This document shows positions 1 to 11,640 of a stretch of DNA of 64,000 bases, in pieces (position 1 is the first letter of the stretch; each line of letters opens with the position of its first letter). The stretch lies in the NCBI GenBank assembly GCA_035235625.1, contig CP141148.1:19965057-20029056 (forward strand), read 5' to 3'. A program made the position numbers and the translations under genes. Origin of the DNA: Saururus chinensis (taxonomy: Eukaryota; Streptophyta; Magnoliopsida; Piperales; Saururaceae). The notes below the pieces were generated by a model that was not told the DNA's origin, did not search any database, and was given only the letters and a program-made list of their open reading frames with translations.

Positions 1-518
1 AGGGGAAAGTCAAATCATATCTCCAGATTTTATCCTGATTGATTGCCTAATTGGACCTATATATCTTCGGAATTTGGAATTTCTTCCTGAAATAACACTT
101 GTAGCCACGGAAGTCTTCTTTCCATTGCCACCAGAATCATATCAATCCGAATTATACATAAAAAGATATGATTGAAATACTAAGGCTGTGTTAATCTGTC
201 CGAATCAACTTCTTTCATAATTTAGTTCTATTCATACAAATCTCAAATCAAATGGGTCCACAAGGTTGTGTTCGACCATTCCATGCATGTTTAGACTATT
301 ATGAGCCCATTCTTGACTTTTAAATAGCTTTGGGTAGTTGGGCTTAACTTCCTCTTCCAGTTGTATCTTGTTGAAGCCTGTTTAAACATGTAAACTCAAT
401 TAAGGTCCAACTAACTTATTCAAAACATAAATAGCCGAAATCAGTAATGAATTAACACAAAATAGGATTGCAAATAGAAATTTGAAAATATTTTATTAAA
501 CATTATTTCAGTGCATCA
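1..518 (-). mobile_element. Athila-like LTR, partial
   Basis: This segment matches the right-hand two fifths of the Athila-like LTRs at 23434-24827 and 31775-33175. Shared landmarks are the stretch around 20-60, the block around 110-160, and the terminus GTGCATCA at 511-518. Read on the minus strand, that terminus is the LTR start TGATGCAC. The rest lies left of the window, so solo LTR and element end cannot be told apart. It appears to sit inside the LTR copy that continues at 519. Confidence 0.85.
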
Positions 519-1942
519 CTTGTCTTGCTGATGAGATTTATTGAGATAGTCATTTGGACCTTGAGAATCCAGAATGGTATGCCTTCGTGCACTGGCTACC
601 ACGTGTTCTAGGGTTCCCTATGTGACAATTCGGGCTCTCCTCCACTACAGGAGATGTCTCTGAGCAAACACACCTACCTTAGGTTCTCTGTATGAGAATC
701 GGACATCATTGGCCAGGATTGTCCTGGGCAAGCAGACTTAGGGAATGACTACTCTGACACTTTATATTTCATGTGTAGAAATCGGACTATGTCCCGCCTA
801 TGTGGCCTTGACTATGTCCTGCCTATGTAGCAATGATTGTATTCACTCCTTGATGAAAGCATGCACCATTTGTGATGATGCATGTGTATTATGATTATTA
901 TGCCTAGGATTGAACAGGTTGTGTAGGGATAATGTGACATACGTGATTATGAATTATTATGCATGATTGTGTATCATTGTGTTTGATATGTTTGTCGTGC
1001 AGGGTTAATGAACTATGGAATGAATATGATATTTGCATGATCTAAATGTGTGGTGGAGACACTTCTCATGCAGGTTTATGTAGTATTATGAATGATCTGA
1101 AAAGTGAGTTAGAGACACTATTTATGCAGGTTTATGTGATAGGGTTACATGATCAGAAAGTGAGAGACATTTCTCATGCGGATTATGTGTGATACTATGC
1201 TTAATGATGATCGGACAAGGATCATTACTTATGCAAGATGGATGCTAAGTCATGACATGATTATTTATTCCTTGACTTGATATATGTGTTATATGCAATT
1301 TAGATCTTTTACTTATGGGTAAGTAGGGGTTTAGTAAGGGGATGATAAGAAAAGGGTATACCATGCCATTTATGAATCTGAATTGCCATGATGTTATACC
1401 GTGATGATCTTTCTGATTTTTTTGTCACTGTCATCAAACCATTACTAAGTTTTGTACTCACCCCATTTTGTATTTTGTTTTGGGGCTGCACGGCATGACG
1501 TGCAAATGAGTAGGATACTTTATATGAGGGACGATATGAGTACCCATGGGATTAGCTTCCATCACATTCTGATGGCATTTTAGTTTCTGATATTCATCTT
1601 TCTGGATCTTGAGAACACCCTTTGGTGGATTATATATGTTACTAGTGTTTACCTGTTGTTGATAGATGTCTCTGACCTTTTCAGACTTTGAGCCATGTGT
1701 CCACTCCAAAGATTGTGATGTGGGTTGTGTGTGAGGATGTTTATGATGGTTTATTTTATTATCCTTCTTATCCTTATTACTCTTGCTCAAAGGATGTGAG
1801 GTGCGCAACTCCATAGTTGAAATGCCCGGATGAGGGGCTAAGTCTTCCGCAAATTTGATAGTTAATTCAATTATGTCACCCCGCGCGCTGACTAGCCTTT
1901 GAATCGTGTTTGGCTCCAGTTGGTCGGAGCCGGGGCATGACA
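519..1942 (+). mobile_element. 3' part of a TGTAAGATCC-family solo LTR
   Basis: This stretch is collinear with about 44480-45889 of the complete LTR at 42462-45889. Both share the block around 540-720, degenerate repeats carrying a motif like GAGACACTTCTCATGCAGG, and a GC-rich end. This copy ends GGGGCATGACA, a typical gypsy LTR terminus, where the other copy has GGGGCGTGGTA. The 5' half is off-window because the Athila-type LTR at 1-518 lies inside it. No credible protein is encoded. Confidence 0.75.
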
Positions 1943-2500
1943 AACACAAACCAAAAAAAGCTAAATTATGCAACTCTATGCTCCATCGATGAATCGTTCT
2001 ACAGGGCAATCGATCAATCCCTATTCCTATAGAATTGCTACTCTTCCAATGATCGATCTATTGACTATGCAATCACTTGATAAACTCTCGGTTTTGTTTA
2101 ACAAAGGGTGTTTCAGGTGCTGATCCATCGTTCTCTTAAATAATCGATTGATCAACAATGCTCTTGAAATTTTGCTACAGTTCAAAACCGATCAATAGTT
2201 TCAATTCAATGATTGATTGCTTTGAGCTTTTTTTTTGTTTGTAAAATGTCCAACTCTAACCATTTTTCCAGTTAATGTCTTATTTACCCAAAGTGTGTGA
2301 ATGTGATATATGTGTGTTTTTACTTGACAAAACACAAATTTGAGTATTTCTTTTGCTCAATCTTTAGAATTCAATCTTCAAACTTAAGCTGACTCAAAAT
2401 TACACATCAATGATATTATTTTGATCACGAAAATAAGCCAATATATGATATAAGGACATGTTCTTACACTTTAGTTTGAATGGGGCAAGTACTTTTTAAG
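1943..2500 (-). mobile_element. Sirevirus-like LTR fragment, inverted
   Basis: The segment is rich in GATCGATTG-type motifs. Around 2350-2390 it matches the reverse complement of the 5' part of the LTRs at 5146-6341 and 37069-41927. No termini or target duplication could be placed, so the limits are approximate. Confidence 0.45.
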
Positions 2501-3487
2501 TACAAGCCACATGATTATCTGTTACAACCTCATAAAGTATAAACTGGTACCACACATGCCTAATTGCATTTCTAAGATAGCGTGAAGTACAAACACTCCT
2601 TCTTAGCCATAATAAAAGAAATGACAACACATTGATTAGTCAATAGTGTCATGATCATGGCAGTTCTTCAATGATGCTAGTGTTATAAGGTTCATGCTCA
2701 GTAAAGCCCTCTATATGTCGATAATCCCTACATAAGGTCTTCTATTATGTGGCTCTAGATTATGTAAAGATCCATAGTTTCCATAGAAACCATAGGTATT
2801 TAAAATGAGCTCTCATATAGCTTTATTCCCCTACATTGGACCCTTCTTGTGAAACTTGTGTTTTCTGCAGAGGACCAACATGGAGACCACTTCAATGTGA
2901 GAAGATGAAGAGTGTCAGATTGTATATATTTATGCAATCACTTACATTATTTTATTGACAGAAATTATCTTCTTATGCTCGTTTGCGATTGGTGACTTCT
3001 TTCATCCACTTTTCATCTTGTCACTCCCATTCTATACACATCTCTTCATTTTACCAATGAAATTCACATATTATCATGTAGATCATCATAGTTTATTTTG
3101 ACCAAGGAATACTGAGATCTATAAACATAGTTGATAGCTTTAACATCTAGAGGAAATTCCACAGATCATTTGGATGAATCAAACAACATAAAAAACAAGT
3201 TTGGTCCAGGGCAAATATCTTTTGGCTGAGCTACCAATTGATGAAAGAGAAAGAGATCTTGGCTGGGTATTGGAGTTATGTATCCAAAAACCATGAAGTA
3301 ACAATCTGGTTGTGGTTGGATGATTTGAGGACCTTGAGTGGGTATCAGGCCTCTTAGGGTTTTGATATTGGGTTATAACGAGTTATGACCCTACTTAAAC
3401 ATAAATAGGTAAAAATAGAAAGAAATAATTGAAGATATAGTTTTATTCTAAGTCAATCTTAATGACAACGTCTACACTTTTTGTAGA
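2501..3487. other. AT-rich sequence, nothing recognised
   Basis: No convincing open frame, repeat unit or structured RNA is seen. Its right edge is fixed by the CACTA terminus at 3488. It is probably older repeat debris. Confidence 0.4.
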
Positions 3488-3499
3488 CACTACAATAAA

Positions 3500-4020
3500 A
3501 AGGACTATTAGCGATGCAGTAAAAAGCGTTATTAAAACCTACTTTTTGCAATGATTGAATAAGCGTCACAAAAAAAAATTGCATGCTTTTTTAAAAGGGT
3601 TACAAATAGCACAATTGCTATTTGCGACACTTTTGTGAACGCATCACAAATAATGGTCCTATTTGCAAAGCTTACAAAAAAGCATCGTAAATAAAATAAG
3701 TTTTTCTAAACTTTAGTACTATTTGCGACGCTTTTTTGTAAGCGTCACAAATAGTACCAATATTTGCGATGCTTTTGAAAAAGCATTGCAAATACAATAA
3801 GAATTTTTTTTAATGTTTTAGTATTTGTGATACGTTTTTAAAACATTGTAAATAGAACCAATATTTGTGAGGCTTTCACAAAAGTGTTGCACATACATTA
3901 AGCTTTTTTTGTTAATTTGTTTGATACTATTTGCAACGCTTTTAATAAAGCATCGTAAATAGTCAATTACTTGTGACACTTTTAAGAAAGTGGCGCAAAT
4001 ACATTTAATTTTATTATATA
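3500..4020. repeat. CACTA subterminal hairpin array, left
   Basis: About seven to eight imperfect palindromes occur in succession. One of the clearest is 3719-3755, with arms CTATTTGCGACGCTT and AAGCGTCACAAATAG. Units of 60-90 bp vary by transitions at the CpG positions, as expected of methylated repeats. Confidence 0.8.
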
Positions 4021-4077
4021 TTTATTAATTTCATATATTATACATAATAAATACATTAAAAAAAATAAATTAACTTA

Positions 4078-4938
4078 AAGGGAAAGAGGGAGGGAGGGAA
4101 AGAGAGAGAAGAGAGAAAGAGGGAGGAAGCGAGAGAGGGAGGGGGAGAGAAATGAGAGAGAGAGAGAGGGAGGGGGAGAGAAATGAGAGAGAGAGAGAGC
4201 AAAAATAATTTTTTAAAAAATTGAACTAATTGTAGCGCATGCACTTATGCGTCGAAAATATATAAGTTATTATCAACACATAGGCAAATACATTGAAAAA
4301 ACCCAAAACTTTATTTTTTAAAAAATATAATATTTAATAAAAAATATGAAAAAAATGAGAGAGAGAAAAAGGAGGAGAGAGGGGAGGTAGAGAAGAGAGA
4401 GAGACAGAGGAGAAGAGAGAGAGACAGTGGAGAAGAGAGAGGGAGGGAGAGGGAGAGAGAAGCGAGTGAGAAGAAAGAGAGAGATGAGAAGAGAGAGAAG
4501 ACAATTTTAGAAATATAAGAATTAAAGTATTTGCGATGTATGCACCTATGCGTTGCAAATACTTAATGTATTTGAGACACATACATACATGCATCACAAA
4601 TACTCTAAATTTTTTCTTTTAGAATATTATTTATGTAATATTTAATAAAAATATATGAAAATATTGAGAGAGAGAGAGGGGAGATAGAGAAGAGAGAGAG
4701 AGGAGACAGAGACGAGATAGAAATGAGAGAGGGAACGAGATGAGAGAGAATAGAGAACAAAGAGATGAAAGAGTTATAGAGAGGAGGCAGAGAAGGCAGA
4801 GATGAGAGAGAGAGCAGAGGGAGAGAAGAGAGATGAGAGATAAGAGAGAGAAGACAAAGTAGAGAGAGAAGAGAGATGAGAGAGAGAAGACAAAGTAGAG
4901 AGAGAAGAGAGATGAGAGAGAGGAGAGAAAGAGAATGG
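4078..4938. repeat. GA-rich tracts with hairpin spacers
   Basis: Three almost pure purine tracts (4078-4202, 4352-4502, 4665-4938) are separated by AT-rich spacers of about 150-160 bp. The second spacer carries a palindrome of GTATTTGC...GCAAATAC form around 4529-4564. The repeated tract-plus-spacer arrangement suggests a roughly 290-bp tandem unit inside the CACTA element. Long Ser/Leu- or Arg/Glu-rich open frames here are translations of the simple repeat, not genes. Confidence 0.8.
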
Positions 4939-4987
4939 AGGGTAAAATTAATTTAAAAAATTTAAATTTGTATGTATTTGTGACGCT

Positions 4988-5140
4988 TGCTCCCTCTCTC
5001 TGCTCTCTCTCCCTTTGTCTATCTTCTCTCTCTCTTTCTCTTTTTCTCTCTTCTCTCCCTCTCTCTCTTTTCTCTTCCTCTTTACTCTCTCATCCTCTTC
5101 TCTATCCCTCTCTCTCTTCTCTCTCTTTCTCTCTTCTCTG
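4988..5140. repeat. CT-rich tract
   Basis: A nearly pure pyrimidine tract, opposite in polarity to the GA tracts just upstream. It continues at 6342 after the LTR insertion. Confidence 0.85.
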
Positions 5141-5145
5141 TCCCT

Positions 5146-6341
5146 TGTAAGAACATTTCATATGTTTAGTTTATAGGCTAATTTCTTTGTTAAAATTATG
5201 TCATGAAACTATATGTATGTTGTAGTCAAGTTAGATTTGGATTCAACATATTTGAAAAATAGGAGTAGGCATGTTCTTGTTGATCGAGGTGAAAGACTGA
5301 AGAATGTAAAACATTTTGAAGCTTATCCAAATCACAATAGCATTCATAAATCACTGGGAAAAGGTTAAGAAGTGATTTTAAAAGTTTTAGAAGAATATAG
5401 GTTAAAAAGGGCAAAATTGTCAAAAATAGGTAGAACGAGAATAGTGATTCAGCCCTAGCCAAAATAATTGATCAATTGCCTAATGATTCATCCCTAGGGA
5501 AAAGGAAGCCAAGATTTATCAACTGTTCACTCTTGCAATTGATCGATTGATTGAAGAATCATGCACATTGAAAACAATGACCGATTAATCTCTCTTTAAA
5601 ACAATCGATCATTCAAGAACAATTTACCTAAATTAAGACCTTCTAATATCTATTTCATTCCTTATTCAAGTACAAGTCCTAAACTGACTCATTGAGCTAT
5701 ATAAGGGTTATGAAATTACAGAAGTGAAGAGAGGAAAACCTAGAGGCAAAAAGAGAAAAGAGGATTTACACCTTTGCTTATTATATTTTAAAGGAGAATT
5801 TACTTGAGCTTTGTATTGAAGATCTATGGTTAGTTGAAAAAGACAATTCACAATTAAAGAAGCTGATACATAGAGCATCAAAGAGGAGTTGCAGTATGTC
5901 ATTAATGAGAAGTTGAAGATTTCCAAGAGGCCAAAATCAAGCAGATAGAAACAAGGTAAGGAGGAGAAAGTTATGAGTGCTTACAGAAGACTTGAAGGGT
6001 ATAAACAACGATCTAAACAAGAGGGGCTTATGTTAGAGTCTAAACTAGGTTGGTGGTTTGCTTGTTTCTATGTAAATTCTGCTTTAGCGTGTTGATACCA
6101 TCCTTTGGAATTGACATGGTTTTTTTACCCTAGTTGGGGTTTTCCAAGTAAATTGTTGTGCCTATGTATAGATTGATTGATGGATAATTTAGGAGTGAGA
6201 TTGAGTAAATAGTTGGGTTTTAATCTTATTAAAAAAAATTGCGCAAAGAGGCTAGAACTCTTAATTCGTACTTATTAAAAATACTAGTTTTAAGAGCAAT
6301 ATAGGAATTCGCTAGGTCAATTAGAGGATATTAAACTCTCA
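5146..6341 (+). mobile_element. Sirevirus-like solo LTR (1196 bp)
   Basis: It begins TGTAAGAACA and ends TTAAACTCTCA. The 5-bp duplication TCCCT flanks it (5141-5145 and 6342-6346). It is inserted in the CT tract. It is homologous to the 5' LTR of the gag-bearing element at 37069-41927, sharing the GATCGATTG-rich middle, the block around 5640-5760, and the last 250 bp. No internal region accompanies it, so it is a product of LTR-LTR recombination. GGAATTCGCTAGGTC near the end and CCCTAGTTGGGGTTTT around 6129 are conserved between copies. Confidence 0.85.
5698..5706 (+). promoter_or_regulatory. TATA box of the solo LTR
   Basis: TATATAAGG is placed centrally in the LTR. An equivalent CTATATAATG occurs at 41241 in the homologous LTR, which supports it as the former U3 promoter. 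Confidence 0.5.
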
Positions 6342-6605
6342 TCCCTCCCTTCCTCTCTCTCTCCTCTCACACACATTCTCTCTTTTCTCATCATCTCTCC
6401 CACTCTCTCCTCACTCTTCTCTCTCTCTACTCTCTTTCTTTCTCTATCTTCTCTCTCCCTTCCCCCTCCCTCTCTCTCACTCTCTCTTCTATCTCTCTCT
6501 CCTCTCTCGCTATTCTCTTTCTCTCTCCCTCCCTCCCTCCTCTCCCTTCCCACCCTTCTCTCTCTCTCTCTCTTCTCTTCTCTCCATCCCTCCCACTCTC
6601 TCTTT
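6342..6605. repeat. CT-rich tract, right part
   Basis: Continuation of the pyrimidine tract interrupted by the LTR. Glu/Arg-rich frames on the other strand are simple-repeat translations. Confidence 0.85.
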
Positions 6606-7013
6606 TTTGATCATTAGCGACATTTAGAAGTAAACATCACTAATGCTCTACCTTATTGCGATGTTGTCTTCTAAACGTCATAAAAAATAGTTAATTGTGA
6701 CGCTTTGTAAAGTGTTGCAAAAATAAAAAAAAGTGGGGGAATTCATCTACATTTCTTCCGAACGTGGTTGGGCAAATTTTTTGCCCCACCATGCTTATAA
6801 CCCCCATTCTATCTATAACCTCCCTGCTCCAAACTCCCACATTCTGTTGGAGGAGGGGGCTCTAGGTGCCGGAATCCAGTCCCCCTCCTCCCCCCACTTC
6901 CTAGTCACCCCCCCTTCTCCCCCCACTTCCTAGTCACCCCCCCTTCTCCCCCCTCTCAGGTCACCCCCACCCTCTGTTTTCCCCCTTTCCACCTGCATTT
7001 CTTCCTGGTGCGA
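6606..7013. repeat. CACTA hairpin units and C-rich central segment
   Basis: 6610-6730 has degenerate CATTAGCGACATT-type hairpin units. 6735-7013 is C-rich. Its block around 6845-6885 (GGAGGAGGGGGCTCTAGGTG) is clearly related to 11440-11475 (GGAGGAGGGGGCTTTGGGTG). Two central segments of the same transposon family are therefore present on either side of the terminus at 7014. Confidence 0.65.
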
Positions 7014-7550
7014 CACTACAACAAAATGTAGTATTAGCGACGTATTTATTAGAGATACATGCACAAGCATCGCTAAAAACAACTACTTGCAACGAATATA
7101 AAATCATTGCAAAAAAATGAAATATGCACGACGCAAAATAATATGTGTCGCTATTAGTAATGTATTAGCGATGCTTACCTTAAAGTATCGCTAATAAAAC
7201 TAAGTTAGCGATGCTTACCAATAAGCGTTGCTAATAGTTACCCTATTAGCGATGCTTGCAATAAGCGTTGCTCAAAGATATAGATTTTAAAAAAAGAAAA
7301 AATACATAACTATTAGCGACTCTTTTTCTTAAGCATTGCTAATTGTTTTGACAATAGCAACACTTTTTCTAATCCTCACTAATACTTATACTATTAGTGA
7401 CAATTAATAAAAGCGTCACTAATAGTAATAAATTTCAAATAAAAAAATAAAAATTTATAACTATTAGCAACGCTTGCAAATAAGCATCGCAAACAACATT
7501 GATAATAGCAACGCTTGTCTACAAACGTTGTTATTAGCTTTATTATTTAA
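7014..7550. mobile_element. Second CACTA 5' terminus and subterminal array
   Basis: CACTACAACAAAA begins at 7014. It is followed by hairpin units with arms ATTAGCGATGCTT...AAGCGTTGCTAAT, closer to the array at 11640-12163 than to the one at 3500. It may be the true left end of an element ending at 12163; the flanking triplet is CGA against AGA on the right. It may instead be a duplicated 5' end. Confidence 0.7.
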
Positions 7551-8339
7551 TTTTATTATTGGTTGTGGGTGGTGATCGGCGATGTCGCTGCTTTGATTGG
7601 CCATAGCTAGGGCCTTAGCCTTGTTAGTCATTTGTGGGCCTTGGGTCGCCCCCTTTCAGCCCTCTCCCCCGCCCCTTTGGGTCGCGTGTGCATGTGGCCA
7701 CGCGTGTGCTTTTGGGTTTAGGTGCCGCATTTGTGCCGCCTGACCATCGGTTGGCTTTGCCACCAAGTGGAGTTGACCACTAGAGCCTCCACCACCTCTC
7801 CTTTGTTCTCGAGCATTGCCCCATGCTCTCCGCCCTTATGTCGGTCTATGTTGATGCGAAATTGTCGCCGTTGGGTGCTGCCCACAGCCGATTTCGATAT
7901 CTTGTGGCCGGCTGAGCACGTCTTAGCCACCAGCCCATCTTCAGTGAGTACACCATCGACATCTGGACGCACCGCCATTTATGTTGGCACGACATTTCTC
8001 CCGGCCGTCCTAGTGTGCCACCTTGGATTGTGGGTTTTGCCGCATTGACTTCTGACACCCTGTTTGGCCGTGATTGTTTCTAGCACTTCCTAAAACCCTC
8101 GGGACAACAGCTCTCAGCCAGGCAACGGTTTTGACTGCCAACTCCGCCGCCGATGCCGCCACCATCGTGTGCTCGCCATTGAACATCATGATTACGAGGT
8201 AGGGGAGCTTTGAACTCGTTATTTCATGATAGCATGCTTTGAATGAGTAGCAGCATGCTAGGATTGTATGATTCCATGCTTTGGATGTTAAGTAATGATC
8301 CGATTCCATGATGTGCATGTAAGCATGTTTGAAGTATGT

Positions 8340-8765
8340 TTGGATTATGCATGTGCTAATGATGGCTAGCGTGCATGTTTGGAGTATGTATGGATTATGC
8401 ATGTGCTAGTGATGGCTAGCGTGCATGTTTGAAGTATGTATGGATGTGTATGCATGTGCTAGTGATGGCTAGCGTGTATGTTTGACGTATGTAAGTATGT
8501 GCTAGTGATGACTAGCGTGTGTGTTGGTAAGTTTCATATGTTGACTGAGTATGTGCTAGTGATGGCTAGCGTGTATGTTGACGTATGTATGCATGTGCTA
8601 GTGATGGCCAGTGTGCATGTTTGAAGTATGTTTGGATTATGCATGTGCTAGTGATGGCTAGCATGCATGTTTGGAGTATGTAGGGATTATGCATGTGCTA
8701 GTGATGGCTAGCGTGTATGTTTGACGTATGTATGCATGCGCTAGTGATGACTAGTGAGCATGTTT
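8340..8765. repeat. Tandem repeat, about 9 units of 43-57 bp
   Basis: Each unit carries GTGCTAGTGATGGCTAGCGTG followed by variable TATGTATG sequence. Repeats of this kind are confined to the large LTR family and have no coding meaning. Confidence 0.85.
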
Positions 8766-9523
8766 GTAAGCTGCGTATGTATGACAGTATGTGTATGTTA
8801 TACGTATGTGTGATAGACATACGTATGTATGATGGATGACTATTTGACTATGCTATGGATATGTGTAAGTGTATGTGGGTAGAGGTATGGGCAATGGACA
8901 GTAAGAGGTGACAGAGGTTTTGTCTTGATTTGGATTGGATGTGTAAGCATATGATAAATGCCAGAGAATAAGAGTATGACGGGCAAGGATTAGAATGGAT
9001 GAGTTTGGGTTGGATTTTATGTTGGGTGATTGTCAGACAGTAAGAGTGTGCATAATTATACAAGCATAACGTATAGATTATGAAGTGAAAAGTAAGCATA
9101 ATAAGTGAGATATAAGTAAGAGGGCGACAACTGGGTTGGCTCTGAGGAGCTTCATTTGAGGATGTCAGTGTAAGATGATTTAGCCATAAGATGGATGGCG
9201 AAGTATGTAAGACTGTAAGGGTTTGATGTACGATGAGTTTTGATCATGATGTGGACGGGTTAAGTGAAGTCTGCTGCCTTGACAAACTTGGGTTTCAATT
9301 AGGCTCAGCTTCAGTTTGATCAGTCGAGGACTATGAGTTTGTGTGGCATAATTGTACCGCATAATATACTTAATTCAAACTTGAATTATAAGCACAGCTA
9401 ATGATAGAGTTGTGAGTTTGAGACTTGAGGGTTCGACGGATTAAGTTCCGTGTTTGAGCTGGCCGCTAATGTGTCGGCCGAGCCTTTCTCATGTCTTGCC
9501 ATGGTGTTTATCCTACGGGATGT

Positions 9524-9780
9524 TGTCTGTGTGCTATATAGAGCACTAGACGTTTGATGCTCTGCTAAGAGCGACTTATGTTTCTGATTTGGTCTGCGTG
9601 CTATATAAGCCCAGACGTTTGATGCTCTGTTGAGAGCGATGTACATTTCTGACTTTGTCTGTGTGCTATATGAAGCCTAGACGTCTGATGCTCTGTTGAG
9701 AGCGAAGTATATTTTCGATTTGGTCTATGTGCTGTGTAAGCCCAGACTTTTGATGCTCTGTTGAGAGCGTTGTATGTTTC
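9524..9780. repeat. Tandem repeat, about 4 units of 66 bp
   Basis: The core is AGACGTTTGATGCTCTGTTG followed by AGAGCG. A single related unit occurs at 33450 in the other copy, so the array expanded in this copy or contracted in the other. Confidence 0.8.
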
Positions 9781-10149
9781 CTCCCAAGAGTGGCACTGTA
9801 TGTTTCTGCCCAAGTGGCATTGTATGTTTTCTGCCCAAGACTGCCAATGGCACTATAAGACCCATTATGGTGGGCAATTCTATGGCACTATAAGACTATG
9901 GTGGGCAACTGTATGACCCCTTATGTGTGGGTGTTTATGTTTGTGCACTCAGGTAAGTAGTATCATGGATCTACTCTTACCTGTTTGATCCAGTGCCCCA
10001 TGAGCATTGGTGTGCCTTACCTTCGAAAAAGTCCATGGCATCTAGTCACTCCCCGGAGGTTAAGGTGTTGCCCCAGTGACATTCTTTTCCATTTCGACGC
10101 TGAAGCCTATTAATTGTAATGAGCTTCAGTGGTCATTGATATGTGTACG

Positions 10150-10400
10150 ATTATGAGTATGAGCACGACTGTAAGCGTATGTGTATGAGCACGACTGTAA
10201 GAGTATGAGTATGAGCACGACTGTAAGTGTATGTGTATGAGCACGACTGTAAGAGTATGAGTATGAACATGACTGTAAGTGTATGAGTATGAGCATGACT
10301 GTAAGTGTATGAGTATGAGCACGATTGTAAGTGTATGAGTATGAGCACAACTGTAAGTGTATGAGTATGAGCACTACTATAAGAGTATGAGTACGATTGT
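10150..10400. repeat. 26-bp tandem repeat, about 9-10 units
   Basis: The unit is approximately TATGAGCACGACTGTAAG plus eight variable bases. The minus strand reads through as His/Thr/Leu/Ser-rich open frames in all three phases, a by-product of the period. Confidence 0.9.
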
Positions 10401-10640
10401 GAGAGTATGTTTTTGAGTAAGACAGTAAGTGTATGATTTTGAGTAAGACTGTACGAGTAAGGTCGTATGAGTATGATTGTACGATAAGGTCCTACAAGTA
10501 TGTGTAAGCTGTATGAGTAAGCATATGATTGTACGAGTAAGGTCGTACAAGTATGCATGTGTTGTATGAGTAAGCGTACGATGGTACGAGTAAGTTTGTA
10601 TGACCTTGGATAGGGGTGTTTGTGTAAGTTTAATTTGATG

Positions 10641-10757
10641 GCATGATTTTGGCACGATAGTGCATTTGATATGATTTTGGCACGATAGTGTATTTGGTAT
10701 GATTTTGGCAAGATGGTGCATTTGGTATGACTTTGGCACGATGGTGCATTTGGTATA
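10641..10757. repeat. 29-bp tandem repeat, 4 units
   Basis: The unit is TTTGGCACGATAGTGCATTTG plus TATGAT, slightly diverged between copies. Confidence 0.8.
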
Positions 10758-11411
10758 TTTGTATGCATATGAGCATGATATTGATATGCCTATCTGCTTC
10801 ATGCTTGAGTTGCATGAACGCATGTATTTATGAACTTAGTGAGTTCACTGTTTTGGTTTCCCCTACTGGGTATTTTCCTACTGAATATAAATACTCATTA
10901 CCCTACTTTTTAGCCCCGTTGTACGGGAGGTTTTGCAGGTTGTGCGGAGAGCTCCTGGAGATGGGTGCTCACTTCCAAGGTGGATTGATTCCCTTGGACT
11001 CAAGTATATGCTTCACTCACTGCGAGTTTATTTGTGCCAAGATCCGATGTATTGGGTGAGATGAGATGTTAAGATGTTTATTTTCTGGACTTTCGGTTGG
11101 ATTAGATTGTGGACTATTATGGGACTTGAACTCAAGGATGCCTGGGAGAGATTTGTATTTAAAGTCTATGATCATAGCAATTTAGTCATACGTGTGTTTT
11201 CGAGTAGCGCCTGATGATATTTGCTTTGGTCGTACGATGTTTGACCGTATGATGAAAATATTTAGATAAAAAATGGATGTTTACTGTTTTAAATTATAAA
11301 CTGTTTTATCAGGTTTTGATTTCGTCATTTTTCCTCTGATTTACAGACATTATATTGCAAAAAAATTTTGTGAATTTTAAGAAAAATGTGTAAAAAATCT
11401 CGGGCGTTACA

Positions 11412-11640
11412 GTCCTCCCTCCCCCCTCCCGAGTCCCTTGCATGGTAGGAGGAGGGGGCTTTGGGTGCCAAATTCTAGCTCCCTCTCCTCTACGGTTACC
11501 CCCCTCTCTCCTGTCACCCTGCTGGTGACATGAGTGGGGCTTTGGGGCATGGAAAGTCCGGTGCCCCTCCCTTTCATCCCACCCATAGGCCCACCCCTTG
11601 CCGGAGGTGGGCTATTTTTTTTTCTTATTAGCAGTGCTTG
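11412..11640. other. CACTA central segment, right part
   Basis: C/G-rich sequence resuming after the large LTR and related to 6780-6960. It yields a short frame on the minus strand that I do not believe. Confidence 0.5.

Larger units (their letters stand above)
7555..11411 (+). mobile_element. Large TGTAAC-family LTR, 5'-truncated copy
   Basis: It is collinear with the complete large LTR at 17701-34759. The block around 7560-7600 matches 19985-20025, and 7850-7910 matches 20435-20500. The GCATGCTTTGA block (8230) matches 20680, and the GACGTTTGATGCTCT block (9550) matches 33450. The first 2.2 kb of the family is missing. The right end is exact: GGGCGTTACA ending at 11411. The GC-rich 7560-8200 part gives several overlapping frames with no protein similarity I recognise. 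I read the unit as a non-coding LTR. Confidence 0.7.

Noticed and set aside
4056-6553. Ser/Leu- and Arg/Glu-rich frames as low-complexity proteins
   Set aside because: They translate GA/CT tracts of the CACTA element.
8340-8765. CRISPR-like regular repeats
   Set aside because: The units are directly contiguous, variable in length and diverged, with no unique spacers. This is a plant transposon minisatellite.
10110-10823. Long His/Thr/Ser/Leu-rich frames on the minus strand as a repeat protein
   Set aside because: A 26-bp unit without stops keeps all phases open. The composition follows from the repeat, and neighbouring arrays of other periods give the same effect.
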